Positions 22,737-31,868 of a stretch of DNA of 64,000 bases are shown here, piece after piece. Positions within the stretch are counted from its first letter, which is position 1. Every line of letters starts with the position of its first letter. The position numbers and the translations under genes are program-made. A model generated the notes under the pieces. It saw nothing but the letters and a program-made list of their open reading frames with translations, was not told the DNA's origin and did no database searches. Source of the stretch: Brevibacterium siliguriense (lineage in GTDB: Bacteria > Actinomycetota > Actinomycetes > Actinomycetales > Brevibacteriaceae); NCBI RefSeq assembly GCF_900105315.1, contig NZ_LT629766.1, positions 124,001-188,000 on the forward strand. The letters are read 5' to 3'.

Positions 22737-23515
22737 AGCGATCTCGGCCTCTCTCCCAGCCGGCGGGCGAGGATCGTCGGCGGCAGAAGCAGCACCATCA
22801 GCGCACACGTCGGCACGACCAACGTCCACCACGCTCCGACCGTCATGTCCGACTGCCCCCAGGCGATGAGCGGCCCCAACGACACCTCGGCCGGATCGAC
22901 GCCGATCCCGAGGAACGCCGTCGTCGCCTCATGCACGACCGCCGACGGGAAGATCACGGCCATCGCTGCCGCCACCCGTCCCCCGGCCGCCGGCAGCACA
23001 TGCCACTTGAGGATCTGCCACCGGCCCGCACCGAGGCGGCGATCGAACCGCACCCACCCGGAGTCCCATTCCTCCCGCACCTTCGGCCCGATGAGCTGAG
23101 CCGCCAACGGCCAGTGCGTGAGCGCGACTGTCACCATGATCGCAGTGCGACCACCGCCGAGGATGCCGACGACGATGAGCGTGAACAGCATCGACGGCAC
23201 GACCAAAGTTGCGATGAGCAGACCCGTCGACACCTTCGACAGTCCGTTCGACAGAGTCGAGACGACACCGAATCCCGCACCGATCGCCGTGGTCACGACT
23301 GCAGTGAGGAGCGCGGCCAGAGCCGAACCGCCGGCCGCATCCCAGGCGGTCACGGCGACACTGCGACCGAAATGGTCGGTTCCCAACAGGCCGCCTTCGC
23401 CGGGCGGCAGGAGGGCACGCGAGAAATCCGTGCCCTCGCCGGGCATGAACCGCCCGCAGATGAGCAGAACGAGGACGATACCGAGGATGACGACTCCCCA
23501 CACCCGCCGGTTCAT
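22733..23515 (-). CDS. ABC importer permease 2 (DppC/NikC type)
   Basis: A 260-residue inner-membrane permease with an N-terminal anchor, the DppC-like GLLGTDHFGRSV motif and the coupling-loop region VREEWDSGWVRFDRRLGAGRWQILKWHVLP. Start and stop overlap both neighbours by four bases (ATGA and GTGA). It is the second membrane subunit of the importer located after the urease genes. Confidence 0.9.
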   Translation of the reverse strand: MNRRVWGVVILGIVLVLLICGRFMPGEGTDFSRALLPPGEGGLLGTDHFGRSVAVTAWDAAGGSALAALLTAVVTTAIGAGFGVVSTLSNGLSKVSTGLLIATLVVPSMLFTLIVVGILGGGRTAIMVTVALTHWPLAAQLIGPKVREEWDSGWVRFDRRLGAGRWQILKWHVLPAAGGRVAAAMAVIFPSAVVHEATTAFLGIGVDPAEVSLGPLIAWGQSDMTVGAWWTLVVPTCALMVLLLPPTILARRLGERPRSL

Positions 23516-24540
23516 GCGTACCCCTTCCCGAGCACACCGGCACCCGCACCGGCGGCCAGGAACCGATCGTCACCGCCGGCCCCGAAGGACCGCACGCCGA
23601 GCACCAGCCCGGTCGTCACGGCAGCGGCGATCGCCGTCACCGTGGCCAACAGCGGCAGATCGGCACCGGCGGCCGCCTCGACGAGGGCATTGCCGAGCCC
23701 CGGATAGGACAGGACCGCTTCAACGGCGGCCTCGCCGAGGATGACGACCGGCACGTAGATGACTGCGGGTGCCCGCACGGCTGCCACGATCGGCGGCAGC
23801 ATGGTGCGCACCCGTGCAAGCGGGGAGAATCCGCGGCCGATGAGGGCACGCGCCCACGGCGTCGACCACACCTCGGCGGCCGCCGACCGGGCGGCGGCGA
23901 TGAGCATCGCCGACCACGCCAGAGCGATCGTCACCGCCACTGAGGGAATTTGAGTGATGGGAGCGCTCGTGGCCGGATTCGGCAGCCGGCTGCCGAAGAG
24001 GACCACGATGATGAGCGCGATGAGAAAGGAGGGCACGGCCAGCCAGGCGCCTATGAGTCCCGAGGTCGCCGAATTGTGGGCGAGCCCGGGGAATCTGGCC
24101 AACAGCACGGAGGCGATGCCCACGATGACGGCGGTGATCACCACGGCAGACAGTGTCGCGGCCACGGTGTTGAGACCTCTGCCGAGCACCACCTCGGCCA
24201 CGGTCGTGTGCAGCAGCCGCGAATACCCGAGGTCGCCGGTCGTGACCGTGGTCAGCAGCCACTGCCACCACGCGCCCAGCCAGCCTCCTGTGCCATAGGC
24301 GGCCGCGAGGTTCTCTCGGGCCTCGGCAGACGCGAACTCCCACCCCGCGACGGTGTGGGCCAAAGGATTGGACGGGGAGGCCGCGGACAGGGCGAACACC
24401 CCTGCCCCGCCGGCCAGACCGGCAAGGATCATTCCGCCGAGGACGATGGCGCCTCGGGCCACGATGTGCCGGAACCGGGATGACCCGGAACCGGTCGGGT
24501 GCGATGTCAGTTCTTCTTCCAGTCGGCCAGGTTCCACCAT
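23512..24540 (-). CDS. ABC importer permease 1 (DppB/NikB type)
   Basis: About 342 residues. The N-terminal anchor (about 27-50), the DppB-like TGDLGYSRLLHTTVAEVVLGRGLNT region and the family ending SYPGLGNALVEAAAGADLPLL are visible. The ATG at 24540 overlaps the end of the binding-protein gene by 34 bases; a GTG three bases on is equally possible. The stop overlaps the next gene as ATGA. Pairs with the following permease. Confidence 0.88.
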   Translation of the reverse strand: MVEPGRLEEELTSHPTGSGSSRFRHIVARGAIVLGGMILAGLAGGAGVFALSAASPSNPLAHTVAGWEFASAEARENLAAAYGTGGWLGAWWQWLLTTVTTGDLGYSRLLHTTVAEVVLGRGLNTVAATLSAVVITAVIVGIASVLLARFPGLAHNSATSGLIGAWLAVPSFLIALIIVVLFGSRLPNPATSAPITQIPSVAVTIALAWSAMLIAAARSAAAEVWSTPWARALIGRGFSPLARVRTMLPPIVAAVRAPAVIYVPVVILGEAAVEAVLSYPGLGNALVEAAAGADLPLLATVTAIAAAVTTGLVLGVRSFGAGGDDRFLAAGAGAGVLGKGYA

Positions 24541-26099
24541 GGTCCCCAGTCGGATCCGTGGACGTGGGGTTCGAAGGTCGTGTCGGGGATGTCCCAGCCT
24601 TCGGTGTCGGCGACGTAGGTGTGTTCGAGGAAGGCGGCGATGAGGTAGCTCGGCGCCTCCATGTACTTCGCCTGCACGTCACGGTAGTCGGCATCGGCCT
24701 TGGCTTCGTCGGTTTCGACGGCGGCATGGTCGAGCAGCTCATCCCCGCCGGGGATCGCCATATTCGCGGGGTTGTCGAAGACTCCGGAGGTCTTGGTCTG
24801 CGTGTGCAGTGAGGCTCGGATCTGGTGGTCGATGTTGTACGGCTGTTCACCGCCGGCGTAGACGATGGCCTGTCCGGCGAGGTCCTTTTCGATCTCGTCC
24901 CATTCCTGACCCTTGATATCAAGCGTCACGCCCAGCTGTTCCAGCTGTGCGGAGATCTCGGCGGCGATGTCACCGCGCACGGTGTCTCCGGCCGGGTAGG
25001 TGACTGCAATGACGGCTTTCTTCCCGTCCTTGGCCCTCACTCCATCGGATCCGGCTTTCCACCCGGCTTCGTCGAGCAGCTTCTTCGCGGCTTCGAGGTC
25101 AAAGTCGAACTCAGCCTCTGGGTCATAGGCGTCGCCATAGAACTCGCCGACCGGGGTCGAGGCGGGTGTGCCGTGGCCGGCGAGCACCTCGTCGACGAGT
25201 TTCTCCCGGTCGATGGCGAGATTGAGTGCCTTGCGGACTGTCGCCTCCTTGGTGAAGGGGTTGTCGCTGGGCAGAGTGAGGCCGCGCCAGTCGGCGGTGC
25301 GGGCGGTGTAGATCTCCTGCCCGTCACCCTTGACCTGGTCGACCGAGCGCGGCGGCACAGCGGCTCCGGAGACCTTGCCGTCCTTGACCGCGGCGGCCAA
25401 TGCGGAGGTGTCGGCATAGGCCTGCAGGGTCACGGACTTCAGCTCCGGCGTCGTCCGCCAGTAGTCGTCGCGGGCCTTGAGCACGGCTGTGTCCTCGGTG
25501 AGCGAGTCGAGGGTATAGGCACCGGTGCCCACTGGTTCGGCATTGACCTTCCAATCCGCGGCAGGTGTGTCTTCTTCGATGGCTTCGGAGGGCAGGATGC
25601 CGACGGCCAGACGCGAGGTGAAAGTGGGAGTCGGTTCGTCGAGTTCGAAGACGACCGTGTGGTCATCGGGGGTCTTCACCGTTTTGATCATGCGGAAGGC
25701 GTCGACGGATTCGGAGGCGACTTCGGGGTCGACGATGGCCTCATAGGTGGCGGCGACGTCCTGCGCATCGAAGTCCGATCCGTCGGAGAAGGTCACGTCG
25801 TCGCGCAGCTTCACCGTCCACTCGGTCGAATCGTCGTTCGGCTGCGGATCCTCTGCGGCCAGCGCCGGCGCGAGTTGGGGCATCTCTCCGGTTCTGGAGT
25901 CCTCCTGCAGCCGCAGCAGCCCGTCGTAGAAGGGTGAGTTGCCGTCGACCGAGTAGCCGTTGACGGGGTTGTACCCGCCGAGGTTCTCCGTGCCGATGAC
26001 CAGCTCCGAATCTCCCCCGCTGGGTGCTTCGCAGCCGCTGAGCACCAGGGCCACTGCCCCGATCCCGGCCGTCCAAACCGTCGCCGTCCTCGTTCTCAT
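24507..26099 (-). CDS. ABC importer substrate-binding lipoprotein (family 5)
   Basis: About 530 residues. It has a lipoprotein signal with lipobox LVLSGC (Cys about residue 22) and a family 5 body: LRDDVTFSDGSDFDAQDVAATYE, FTKEATVRKALNLAIDREKLV and LLDEAGWKAGSDGVRAKDGKK. Family 5 proteins bind peptides, nickel chelates or opines. It is the first of five overlapping genes placed 95 bases after ureG, so nickel supply to urease is the most likely role; peptides remain possible. Confidence 0.88.
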   Translation of the reverse strand: MRTRTATVWTAGIGAVALVLSGCEAPSGGDSELVIGTENLGGYNPVNGYSVDGNSPFYDGLLRLQEDSRTGEMPQLAPALAAEDPQPNDDSTEWTVKLRDDVTFSDGSDFDAQDVAATYEAIVDPEVASESVDAFRMIKTVKTPDDHTVVFELDEPTPTFTSRLAVGILPSEAIEEDTPAADWKVNAEPVGTGAYTLDSLTEDTAVLKARDDYWRTTPELKSVTLQAYADTSALAAAVKDGKVSGAAVPPRSVDQVKGDGQEIYTARTADWRGLTLPSDNPFTKEATVRKALNLAIDREKLVDEVLAGHGTPASTPVGEFYGDAYDPEAEFDFDLEAAKKLLDEAGWKAGSDGVRAKDGKKAVIAVTYPAGDTVRGDIAAEISAQLEQLGVTLDIKGQEWDEIEKDLAGQAIVYAGGEQPYNIDHQIRASLHTQTKTSGVFDNPANMAIPGGDELLDHAAVETDEAKADADYRDVQAKYMEAPSYLIAAFLEHTYVADTEGWDIPDTTFEPHVHGSDWGPWWNLADWKKN

Positions 26100-26194
26100 C
26101 CGTGATTCGACCGCCGAGGCGGCCGTCCTTCCTTGTCGTGTCTGCACACCGCGGTGGGGGCCGGGTCCCGACCCCCGCCTCGGTGATGGTGTCA
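26100..26194 (-). promoter_or_regulatory. ureG-importer spacer with hairpin and motif copy
   Basis: A GC-rich inverted repeat GCGGTGGGGGCCGGG / CCCGACCCCCGC (about 26148-26176) lies between ureG and the importer. It is followed on the minus strand by a 12-of-14 match to the dispersed motif (26112-26123). There is no T-tract, so read-through with attenuation is more likely than full termination. Confidence 0.45.
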
Positions 26195-26932
26195 TCAGTG
26201 GCTGTGTGCGGCTTCGCCCTCGTCGTGGGTGTGCATGTATCCGCCGCCTTCGCCCGTCTCGTCGGCGTGGAAATGCGGGGCCATCGGGCCCGGGTCGACG
26301 GGGGTGTGGTCGCCTTTGACGAAGCGGGCATGGACCTCGCGGACCCAGGCGGCCAGGGCCTCGACGGTCTCCGGGATCTTCCGCGAGACACCGAGCACGG
26401 GCTGGCCATCGCGAGCTTCCTTCGCGTCGGCGAGCATCTGCTCGACGTCGACGTCGACGTGAACGCCTAAGTCGATCTTGTTGATGACGAGCAGATCGGC
26501 GCGGCCGATTCCCGGTCCGCCCTTGCGTGCCACGTCGCCGCCGCCGGCGACGTCGAGAACGAAGAGCTGAGCGTCGACGAGTGCCGGGGAGAACGTGGCG
26601 GTGAGATTGTCGCCGCCGGACTCGACGAGGACGATGTCGAGCGGGTCGAAGTCCTCTTCCAGAGCCTCGACGGCGAGCAGGTTCATGCTCACGTCATCGC
26701 GGATCGCGGTGTGCGGGCAGGCTCCGGTTTCGACGGCGCGGATGCGCTCTTCGGGCAGGACGCCTGCGGCCTTGAGGAAGCGGGCGTCCTCGTCGGTGTA
26801 GATGTCGTTGGTGATGACGCCGATGCGGAACTCATCGGCCAGGGCCGTGCAGATGTTCGCGATCGACGAGGATTTGCCGGTCCCGACGGGTCCGGCGATT
26901 CCCAGGCGCAGTGCGCGCTTTCCGTTGCTCAT
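26195..26932 (-). CDS. ureG: Urease accessory GTPase UreG
   Basis: A 245-residue SIMIBI-class GTPase that powers nickel insertion into urease. P-loop GPVGTGKSS at residues 14-22, then NDIYTDEDA, the nickel-binding [13 protein letters not shown] (CPH motif), LVESGGDNL and guanine motif NKID. The C-terminus is an added histidine-rich tail ([15 protein letters not shown]) that can store or bind nickel. In many UreG proteins the His-rich part is N-terminal, so the C-terminal position is notable. Last of the urease cluster. Confidence 0.97.
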   Translation of the reverse strand: MSNGKRALRLGIAGPVGTGKSSSIANICTALADEFRIGVITNDIYTDEDARFLKAAGVLPEERIRAVETGACPHTAIRDDVSMNLLAVEALEEDFDPLDIVLVESGGDNLTATFSPALVDAQLFVLDVAGGGDVARKGGPGIGRADLLVINKIDLGVHVDVDVEQMLADAKEARDGQPVLGVSRKIPETVEALAAWVREVHARFVKGDHTPVDPGPMAPHFHADETGEGGGYMHTHDEGEAAHSH

Positions 26933-26975
26933 GTTCTCCTCCAGTTTGTCGTGGGCGTTGGGATGGTCTCATTCA

Positions 26976-26989
26976 CTCGCCGAGGCGGC
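26976..26989 (-). repeat. Dispersed 14-mer, intergenic copy before ureG
   Basis: Exact copy of GCCGCCTCGGCGAG on the minus strand, within the 113-base ureD-ureG spacer. The spacer also holds a small hairpin CCGCCC-AGGT-GGGCGG. Confidence 0.7.
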
Positions 26990-27045
26990 TCTACGTTCCC
27001 GTGTCCGCCCAGGTGGGCGGCCTGTGGTGGTTGGCCAGTGCCCCG

Positions 27046-27927
27046 TCACCGGGGCACCGCGGACCAGCCGGTCTCTCGACCCCAAGGTTCGCCGAGTGCG
27101 GCGAGTGCTGCGTCGAGGCGTTTGCGCAGGGCGAGCCCGTCGTCACCGAGCGAGTTGACCTGCACGCAGGTCTCGTCGATAGGCAGCAGAGCCGATTTCG
27201 GGTCGGCGATGGCGGTCGCGGTCGGCAGTCCCCCATCGGGTTCGACGATGACCACCGAGCCGACGCCGAGGGACCCTCCGACCACGGATGGTGTGTCGAA
27301 GCCCTTCCCTGCGGGGCCGAGGTCGAAGCGTTGGATGCTCAGGGGACGCCCGCCTCGGCGGACATTGAGCCGGGAACTCAAGTTTCCCGGTTCCTCACCG
27401 TGGCGGCCGAGCAGCAGCTCTTCGCGGAAGAACAGTCGGGCATCCTCGGCGAGATCGATGTCGACGCGGTGGGTGTGATGGCAGCCTTGGGCGGCGATGA
27501 CGGGTTCGGGCACCCAGATGAGGGTGCCGCCGGCTTCGACGGTGACTCGGTTGTGCATGAGAGAGGGGTCGCCGTGGGCTCCGGGCAGGACCAGGGTCGC
27601 AGAGACCTCGCGCAGCAGCAGGGTCGACCCGGCGCCGACGTGCACGTCGAAGATGTAATGGTCCCCGCCGAGCGGACCGGCTGCCGCGGTCGTCAGCGCC
27701 ACCCGGGCGATGTCCGGGTCACCGTCGACGTAGGGTTCGAAGCCGCTGGCTCCGGTGGGTCGCGGCACGAGCGGAGCCTGGCGCCGCAGACCGTCGATGC
27801 GGGAGCGGGTGCGGCCGCTCGGGCCGGTGCCGTCCGTGGTCGTCGCGACCGAGGCTCGGCAGGTCATCCCGCTGGCCGAGCCGTTCGGATTGAGTGCCCA
27901 GGTCTCAGGAAGCGAAGAGTCGAACAT
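27046..27927 (-). CDS. ureD: Urease accessory protein UreD (UreH)
   Basis: About 293 residues. UreD binds apo-urease and, with UreF and UreG, forms the nickel-insertion complex. Family traits: PLGGDHYIFDVHVGAGSTLLLREVSATLVLPG, WVPEPVIAAQGCHHTHRVDIDL and FFREELLLGRHGE. The start at 27927 overlaps the end of ureF by 23 bases. The N-terminal ~45 residues are unconserved, so a later start is possible. Gene order ureF-ureD-ureG. Confidence 0.92.
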   Translation of the reverse strand: MFDSSLPETWALNPNGSASGMTCRASVATTTDGTGPSGRTRSRIDGLRRQAPLVPRPTGASGFEPYVDGDPDIARVALTTAAAGPLGGDHYIFDVHVGAGSTLLLREVSATLVLPGAHGDPSLMHNRVTVEAGGTLIWVPEPVIAAQGCHHTHRVDIDLAEDARLFFREELLLGRHGEEPGNLSSRLNVRRGGRPLSIQRFDLGPAGKGFDTPSVVGGSLGVGSVVIVEPDGGLPTATAIADPKSALLPIDETCVQVNSLGDDGLALRKRLDAALAALGEPWGRETGWSAVPR

Positions 27928-28642
27928 TGTCCCCCTCGTGCAGTTCCGCGGCGAAGTCCGACAGCGGCGCGCTCAGTGCCGGAATCTCGGCCGGATCGCC
28001 GCGACCGAAGTCCGCGGCACGGTCGGCCGCTTCGTCGAGGTCGGCGGCGAGGTCGAAGATCGCGCCGTGGGCTTGGAATGGGTCGATGTGCATGAGTTTG
28101 ACCGCTGCCGTCGCCGGCCCTGTGACCGCCTCGTGGAGGATGGTCGCGGCCGTGTCCGCGTCGCTCAGTCCCAGCACCCTGCCGACCGCACCGTAGACGA
28201 GCGGCTGTTGGAGGTCCTTCGGCAGGGTGTCGAGCAGCGGGTGCGGGTGGATGCTGCGCATCGATCGGAGCATGAGCGTGCCCAGCCAGGCCCCGATTCG
28301 GCGCAGCGCCGGGGACGGGGTGCGGCCGATGATCTCGGCATCGAGGTCACGCAGGGTCGCCTCAGTGGGGGTCGCCGTCCCCGCGGTTGACCCTGTGTTC
28401 GACGGGGAACTGAGGGACCCCTCGGGGAGGGTGTGCTCATCCACGGCATTCCACGCGGCCACGGCGAAGGCCGCGTTCATCAGCCCCGTCGTGTGCAGGC
28501 GGCCGCGCAGGAAATCGCGCAGCCCGTCGATGTCGGTCACCCAGCCTTGACGGATGGCCTGTTCGAGCCCCGCCGAATGGGCGTACCCGCCGGTCGGCAG
28601 GCGCCCGTCGGCGAGGACGAGCAGTGCGGAACGAGATCTCAA
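27905..28642 (-). CDS. ureF: Urease accessory protein UreF
   Basis: A 245-residue helical protein that joins UreD and acts on UreG GTPase. Signs are LLVLADGRLPTGGYAHSAGLEQAI at the N-terminus and the C-terminal YGAVGRVLGLSDADTAATILHEAVTGPATAAVKLMHIDP. A small G/S/T-rich insertion (about residues 75-92) is present. It follows ureC by 8 bases and overlaps ureD. Confidence 0.93.
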   Translation of the reverse strand: MRSRSALLVLADGRLPTGGYAHSAGLEQAIRQGWVTDIDGLRDFLRGRLHTTGLMNAAFAVAAWNAVDEHTLPEGSLSSPSNTGSTAGTATPTEATLRDLDAEIIGRTPSPALRRIGAWLGTLMLRSMRSIHPHPLLDTLPKDLQQPLVYGAVGRVLGLSDADTAATILHEAVTGPATAAVKLMHIDPFQAHGAIFDLAADLDEAADRAADFGRGDPAEIPALSAPLSDFAAELHEGDNVRLFAS

Positions 28643-28650
28643 ACGCTGCC

Positions 28651-30363
28651 TCAGAACAGGAAGTAGCGCTGGGACATGGGCACGAAGTCTGCGGGACGGT
28701 GTTCGACGAGCTCCCCGTCGATCTTGACCGCGTAGGTGTCCGTATTGACCTCGATGTCGGGCCGGGCGGAGTTTTCGATCATGTCGTCCTTCGTGACCTT
28801 GCGGGTCGAGGTGATCGGCACGAACGAGCGCTGGACCTTATCGAGCTTGCCGGCGATGTCGTCGTCGATGGCCTGCTCGGACACGAAGGCGAGGCTCGTG
28901 GCCGCCGCCGAGGCGGACCGGTAGTTGAATCCGAGACGTTCGGACACCGGCTGCGGGGTCGGAATCGACGCATTCGGGTCGCCGAGGGCGGCAACGGCGG
29001 CCATTCCGCCCTTGAACACGGTGTGCGGACGGACGGCGAACATGGACGGCTGCCAGAGCACGAAGTCGGCGAGTTTGCCCGGTTCGATCGACCCGACGTA
29101 GGAGTCGATTCCGTGCGCGATGGCCGGGTTGACCGTGTACTTCGCGATATAGCGGCGAGCACGGTTGTTGTCGGCCCGGTCGTCGCCGGCCAAGGGTCCG
29201 CGCAGCTTCTTCATCTGGTGCGCGGTCTGCCAGGTGCGCATGGCGACCTCGCCGATGCGGCCCATCGCCTGCGCGTCCGAGGACATGATCGACAGGGCGC
29301 CGAGATCCTGGAGCACGTCTTCGGCTTCGATGGTGCCGGCGCGGACGCGGGACTCGGCGAAGGCGAGGTCGTTGGGCACCTGCGGGTTGAGGTGGTGGGC
29401 GACCATGACCATGTCGAGGTGCTCGTCGACGGTGTTGACCGTGAACGGGCGGGTCGGGTTCGTCGAGGCCGGGAGCACGTTGAGCTCCGAGGCGATCTTG
29501 ATGATGTCGGGGGCGTGACCGCCTCCGGCACCCTCGGTGTGGAAGGAGTGGAAGGTCCGGCCGGCGACCGCTTTGAGCATGTCTTCGACGAAGCCCGCCT
29601 CGTTGAGGGTGTCCGAGTGGATGGCGACCTGGACGCCGGTGTCATCGGCCACGGACAAGGCCTTGTCGATGACGGCCGGGGTCGCGCCCCAGTCCTCGTG
29701 GATCTTGAAGCCGGCGGCTCCGCCGCGCAGCTGCTCGTACAGGGCCTCTTCATTCATCGTGTTGCCGCGGCCGAGGAAGAGGACGTTGACCGGCCACGGG
29801 TCCATCGACTCGAACATCCGGGCCAGCCACCAGGGGCCGGGCGTGGCCAGAGTGGCCTTCGAACCCTCGGTGGGTCCGGTGCCGCCGCCGACCATCGTCG
29901 TGGTGCCGGCCATGAGACCGACCTCGAACTGGTCGGGGCCGACGAAGTGGATGTGGGTGTCGATGGTGCCGGGTGTCATGATCAGACCATTGCCGCTGGC
30001 CACCTCGGTGTTGGGGCCGACGACGAGGTCCGGGTGGACTCCATTCATCGTGTCCGGGTTGCCGGACTTGCCGATGGCGACGAACTTGCCGTCGCGGATG
30101 CCCACATCAGCCTTCACGACGCCCCAGTGGTCGAGGATGATCGCTCCGGTGATGATGAGGTCGGGGGTGCCCTCGGCGCGGGTGCGCGAGGACTGCGCCA
30201 TCGACTCGCGGGCGGACTTGCCGCCGCCGAAGACGACCTCGTCGCCGCCGACGCAGTAGTCCTTCTCGATCTCGATGACGATGTCGGTATCGGCCAGGCG
30301 CACCCGGTCACCGACCGTCGGTCCGAACGACGCGACGTATTCCGAACGCGAAATCTCAGCCAT
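28651..30363 (-). CDS. ureC: Urease alpha subunit UreC
   Basis: The 570-residue catalytic subunit hydrolyses urea to ammonia and carbamate at a dinuclear nickel site. Nickel ligands appear in [10 protein letters not shown], the carbamylated lysine in [11 protein letters not shown], and histidines in [10 protein letters not shown] and [13 protein letters not shown]. The flap motif usually reads CHHL, but here it is MVAHHLNP: residue 322 (codon 29398-29400) is Ala, not the Cys of most ureases. The ATG at 30363 overlaps ureB by 8 bases. Confidence 0.97.
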   Translation of the reverse strand: MAEISRSEYVASFGPTVGDRVRLADTDIVIEIEKDYCVGGDEVVFGGGKSARESMAQSSRTRAEGTPDLIITGAIILDHWGVVKADVGIRDGKFVAIGKSGNPDTMNGVHPDLVVGPNTEVASGNGLIMTPGTIDTHIHFVGPDQFEVGLMAGTTTMVGGGTGPTEGSKATLATPGPWWLARMFESMDPWPVNVLFLGRGNTMNEEALYEQLRGGAAGFKIHEDWGATPAVIDKALSVADDTGVQVAIHSDTLNEAGFVEDMLKAVAGRTFHSFHTEGAGGGHAPDIIKIASELNVLPASTNPTRPFTVNTVDEHLDMVMVAHHLNPQVPNDLAFAESRVRAGTIEAEDVLQDLGALSIMSSDAQAMGRIGEVAMRTWQTAHQMKKLRGPLAGDDRADNNRARRYIAKYTVNPAIAHGIDSYVGSIEPGKLADFVLWQPSMFAVRPHTVFKGGMAAVAALGDPNASIPTPQPVSERLGFNYRSASAAATSLAFVSEQAIDDDIAGKLDKVQRSFVPITSTRKVTKDDMIENSARPDIEVNTDTYAVKIDGELVEHRPADFVPMSQRYFLF

Positions 30364-30976
30364 CCAGCTCTCCTCTGCATTCTCCGCGGAATCCCAGTGC
30401 GATGCGCGCACCCTGGATCGGGATCAGTTCGACTTCTTCATCGGCTCCCGGCTCGAAGCGCATGGCGCCGCCGGACAGCACGTTGAGGCGTTTGCCCCAG
30501 GCACGGGCGCGGTCGAACTCGAGGCCGGGGTTGACCTCGGCGAAATGGAAGTGGGATCCGATCTGGATCGGACGGTCCGAGGTGTTGGCCACGCGCAGAG
30601 CGGTCACGGCCAGTCCGGCGTTGATCTCGACCGGTTCGTCCTTGAGGAAGATCTCGCCGGGGATGACGCGATCGGCCGAGGTGACCGGGGCGTCGTGTTC
30701 CTGTCGGGGCGCCTGGCGTGTGCCCGAGCCGGGACGGCGGGGGCTCGACGGGCTGCTCTGGCCGGAGGACGGGTGGCGTTCACGGTCGGCGTCGATGCCG
30801 GGTTCGTCGATGACGGTGGTCTCGGCCTCGTCGTACTCGCGGCCGGGGTCATCGGTGGCATGCTCTGTTTCGAGCTTGCGGTCCTCGGGCTGGAGCTCTT
30901 CGTTCTCGAACGGGTTGCCGTCGAGAGGCTTGCTGTCTTCGTTCTGCTCGCCGGGAGCGTTCTCGTTGCTCATCAT
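30356..30976 (-). CDS. ureB: Urease beta subunit UreB with long acidic N-terminal extension
   Basis: 206 residues. The canonical beta subunit begins only at about residue 104 ([18 protein letters not shown]) and contains the conserved [18 protein letters not shown] and the C-terminal [11 protein letters not shown]. The first ~103 residues are acidic, rich in E, D, P and S, and look disordered, about doubling the usual length. The start overlaps the ureA stop (ATGATG context), so the extension is translated in frame and coupled to ureA. Confidence 0.95.
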   Translation of the reverse strand: MMSNENAPGEQNEDSKPLDGNPFENEELQPEDRKLETEHATDDPGREYDEAETTVIDEPGIDADRERHPSSGQSSPSSPRRPGSGTRQAPRQEHDAPVTSADRVIPGEIFLKDEPVEINAGLAVTALRVANTSDRPIQIGSHFHFAEVNPGLEFDRARAWGKRLNVLSGGAMRFEPGADEEVELIPIQGARIALGFRGECRGELDG

Positions 30977-31275
30977 TGCAGCGGCCCCGTCACCGTCACG
31001 AGCTTCGTTCCGTCTGGGAACGTCGCCTCCACCTGAACCTGTGTGAGCATTTCGGGTACCCCTTCCATGACATCTTCTTTGGCCAGCACGTGGCGACCGG
31101 ATTCCATGAGGTCGGCGACAGACTTGCCGTCACGGGCTCCTTCGAGCAGATAAGAGGTGATGATCGCGGTCGCCTCGGGAAGGTTGAGCTTGAGGCCACG
31201 TTCTTTGCGCTCGAGCGCGAGCTTTCCGGCGGTGTAGATCATCAACCGCTCTTGTTCGTAAAGACTGAGAAACAC
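30973..31275 (-). CDS. ureA: Urease gamma subunit UreA
   Basis: A 100-residue gamma subunit of the urease trimer. It matches the family throughout: [83 protein letters not shown]. First gene of the urease cluster; the promoter should lie in 31276-31600, where a repeat element also sits. Confidence 0.97.
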   Translation of the reverse strand: MFLSLYEQERLMIYTAGKLALERKERGLKLNLPEATAIITSYLLEGARDGKSVADLMESGRHVLAKEDVMEGVPEMLTQVQVEATFPDGTKLVTVTGPLQ

Positions 31276-31868
31276 TGCTACTCCCGGTGACGTCGGCTGG
31301 TCAGCGTCGATTCGCTCGGATGGAGTGGAATGCCTGCGTCGTCCCGGGTGCTTCGGACCCGATTCGCGACCGGCATCACCTATGCCGGAATTCGGCCTCT
31401 CACCCGCGAGAATGCGCTCATGCTCGCTACTCTACCCATCGGTCGGGGCCAGTCAAGCCCGACGTACGCGCCGGTTCCGGTCGGTGACGAACACCACCGG
31501 AACGGCGACAAGATGACCTCTCTGAATCGGCGCACAGACGCACTCAACCACGCGTGCACCCCGAACCCGACGCACACACCCAGGCCCCGTCCACAGCTCG
31601 ATTCTGCCGCCCGCAACCACATTTCGTCCACGCTCCACCACATTTCGCGCAGTCCCGGCCACTCGCCGTCCAAACCATCAGGACGCGAACTGGTGCACTG
31701 CACCGCACGTGGTTTCCCGTGCACCTTTTGTGGAAACTGCCGCAATCGCCACCCGCCCCTTCACGCCATCGCCGTCCCCGCAGACACACTTTTCTCATCT
31801 GCGTACGGCCATTTACATGCTGTTTGCCACTTCGTTAGTCTGCGCTGACGCTCCCGTTGACCGCGCTG
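31276..31868. other. Long gap upstream of ureA
   Basis: About 590 bases between ureA and the next minus-strand gene. The ureA-proximal half should contain the urease promoter; no clear -10/-35 pair or regulator site was recognised. The distal half holds repeat element A. Open frames across it on the plus strand have unlikely compositions and are not called. Confidence 0.4.
31616..31735. repeat. 21-bp-period repeat element A (inverted arrangement)
   Basis: Units of the form ACCACATTTCGTNCRCG start at 31616 and 31637, with a degenerate one at 31658, exactly 21 bases apart. They run into the core GTCCAAACCATCAGGAC (31668-31684). On the other side two units in inverted orientation end at 31714 and 31735, again 21 bases apart. 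The core is the reverse complement of the one in elements B and C. Confidence 0.75.

Noticed and set aside
28624..30486. A 620-codon open frame antisense to ureC
   Set aside because: Shadow of the conserved urease gene, with amino-acid composition typical of an antisense GC-rich frame.
31330..31848. A 172-codon plus-strand gene upstream of ureA
   Set aside because: It runs through repeat element A, has an unlikely composition and no good ribosome-binding site.
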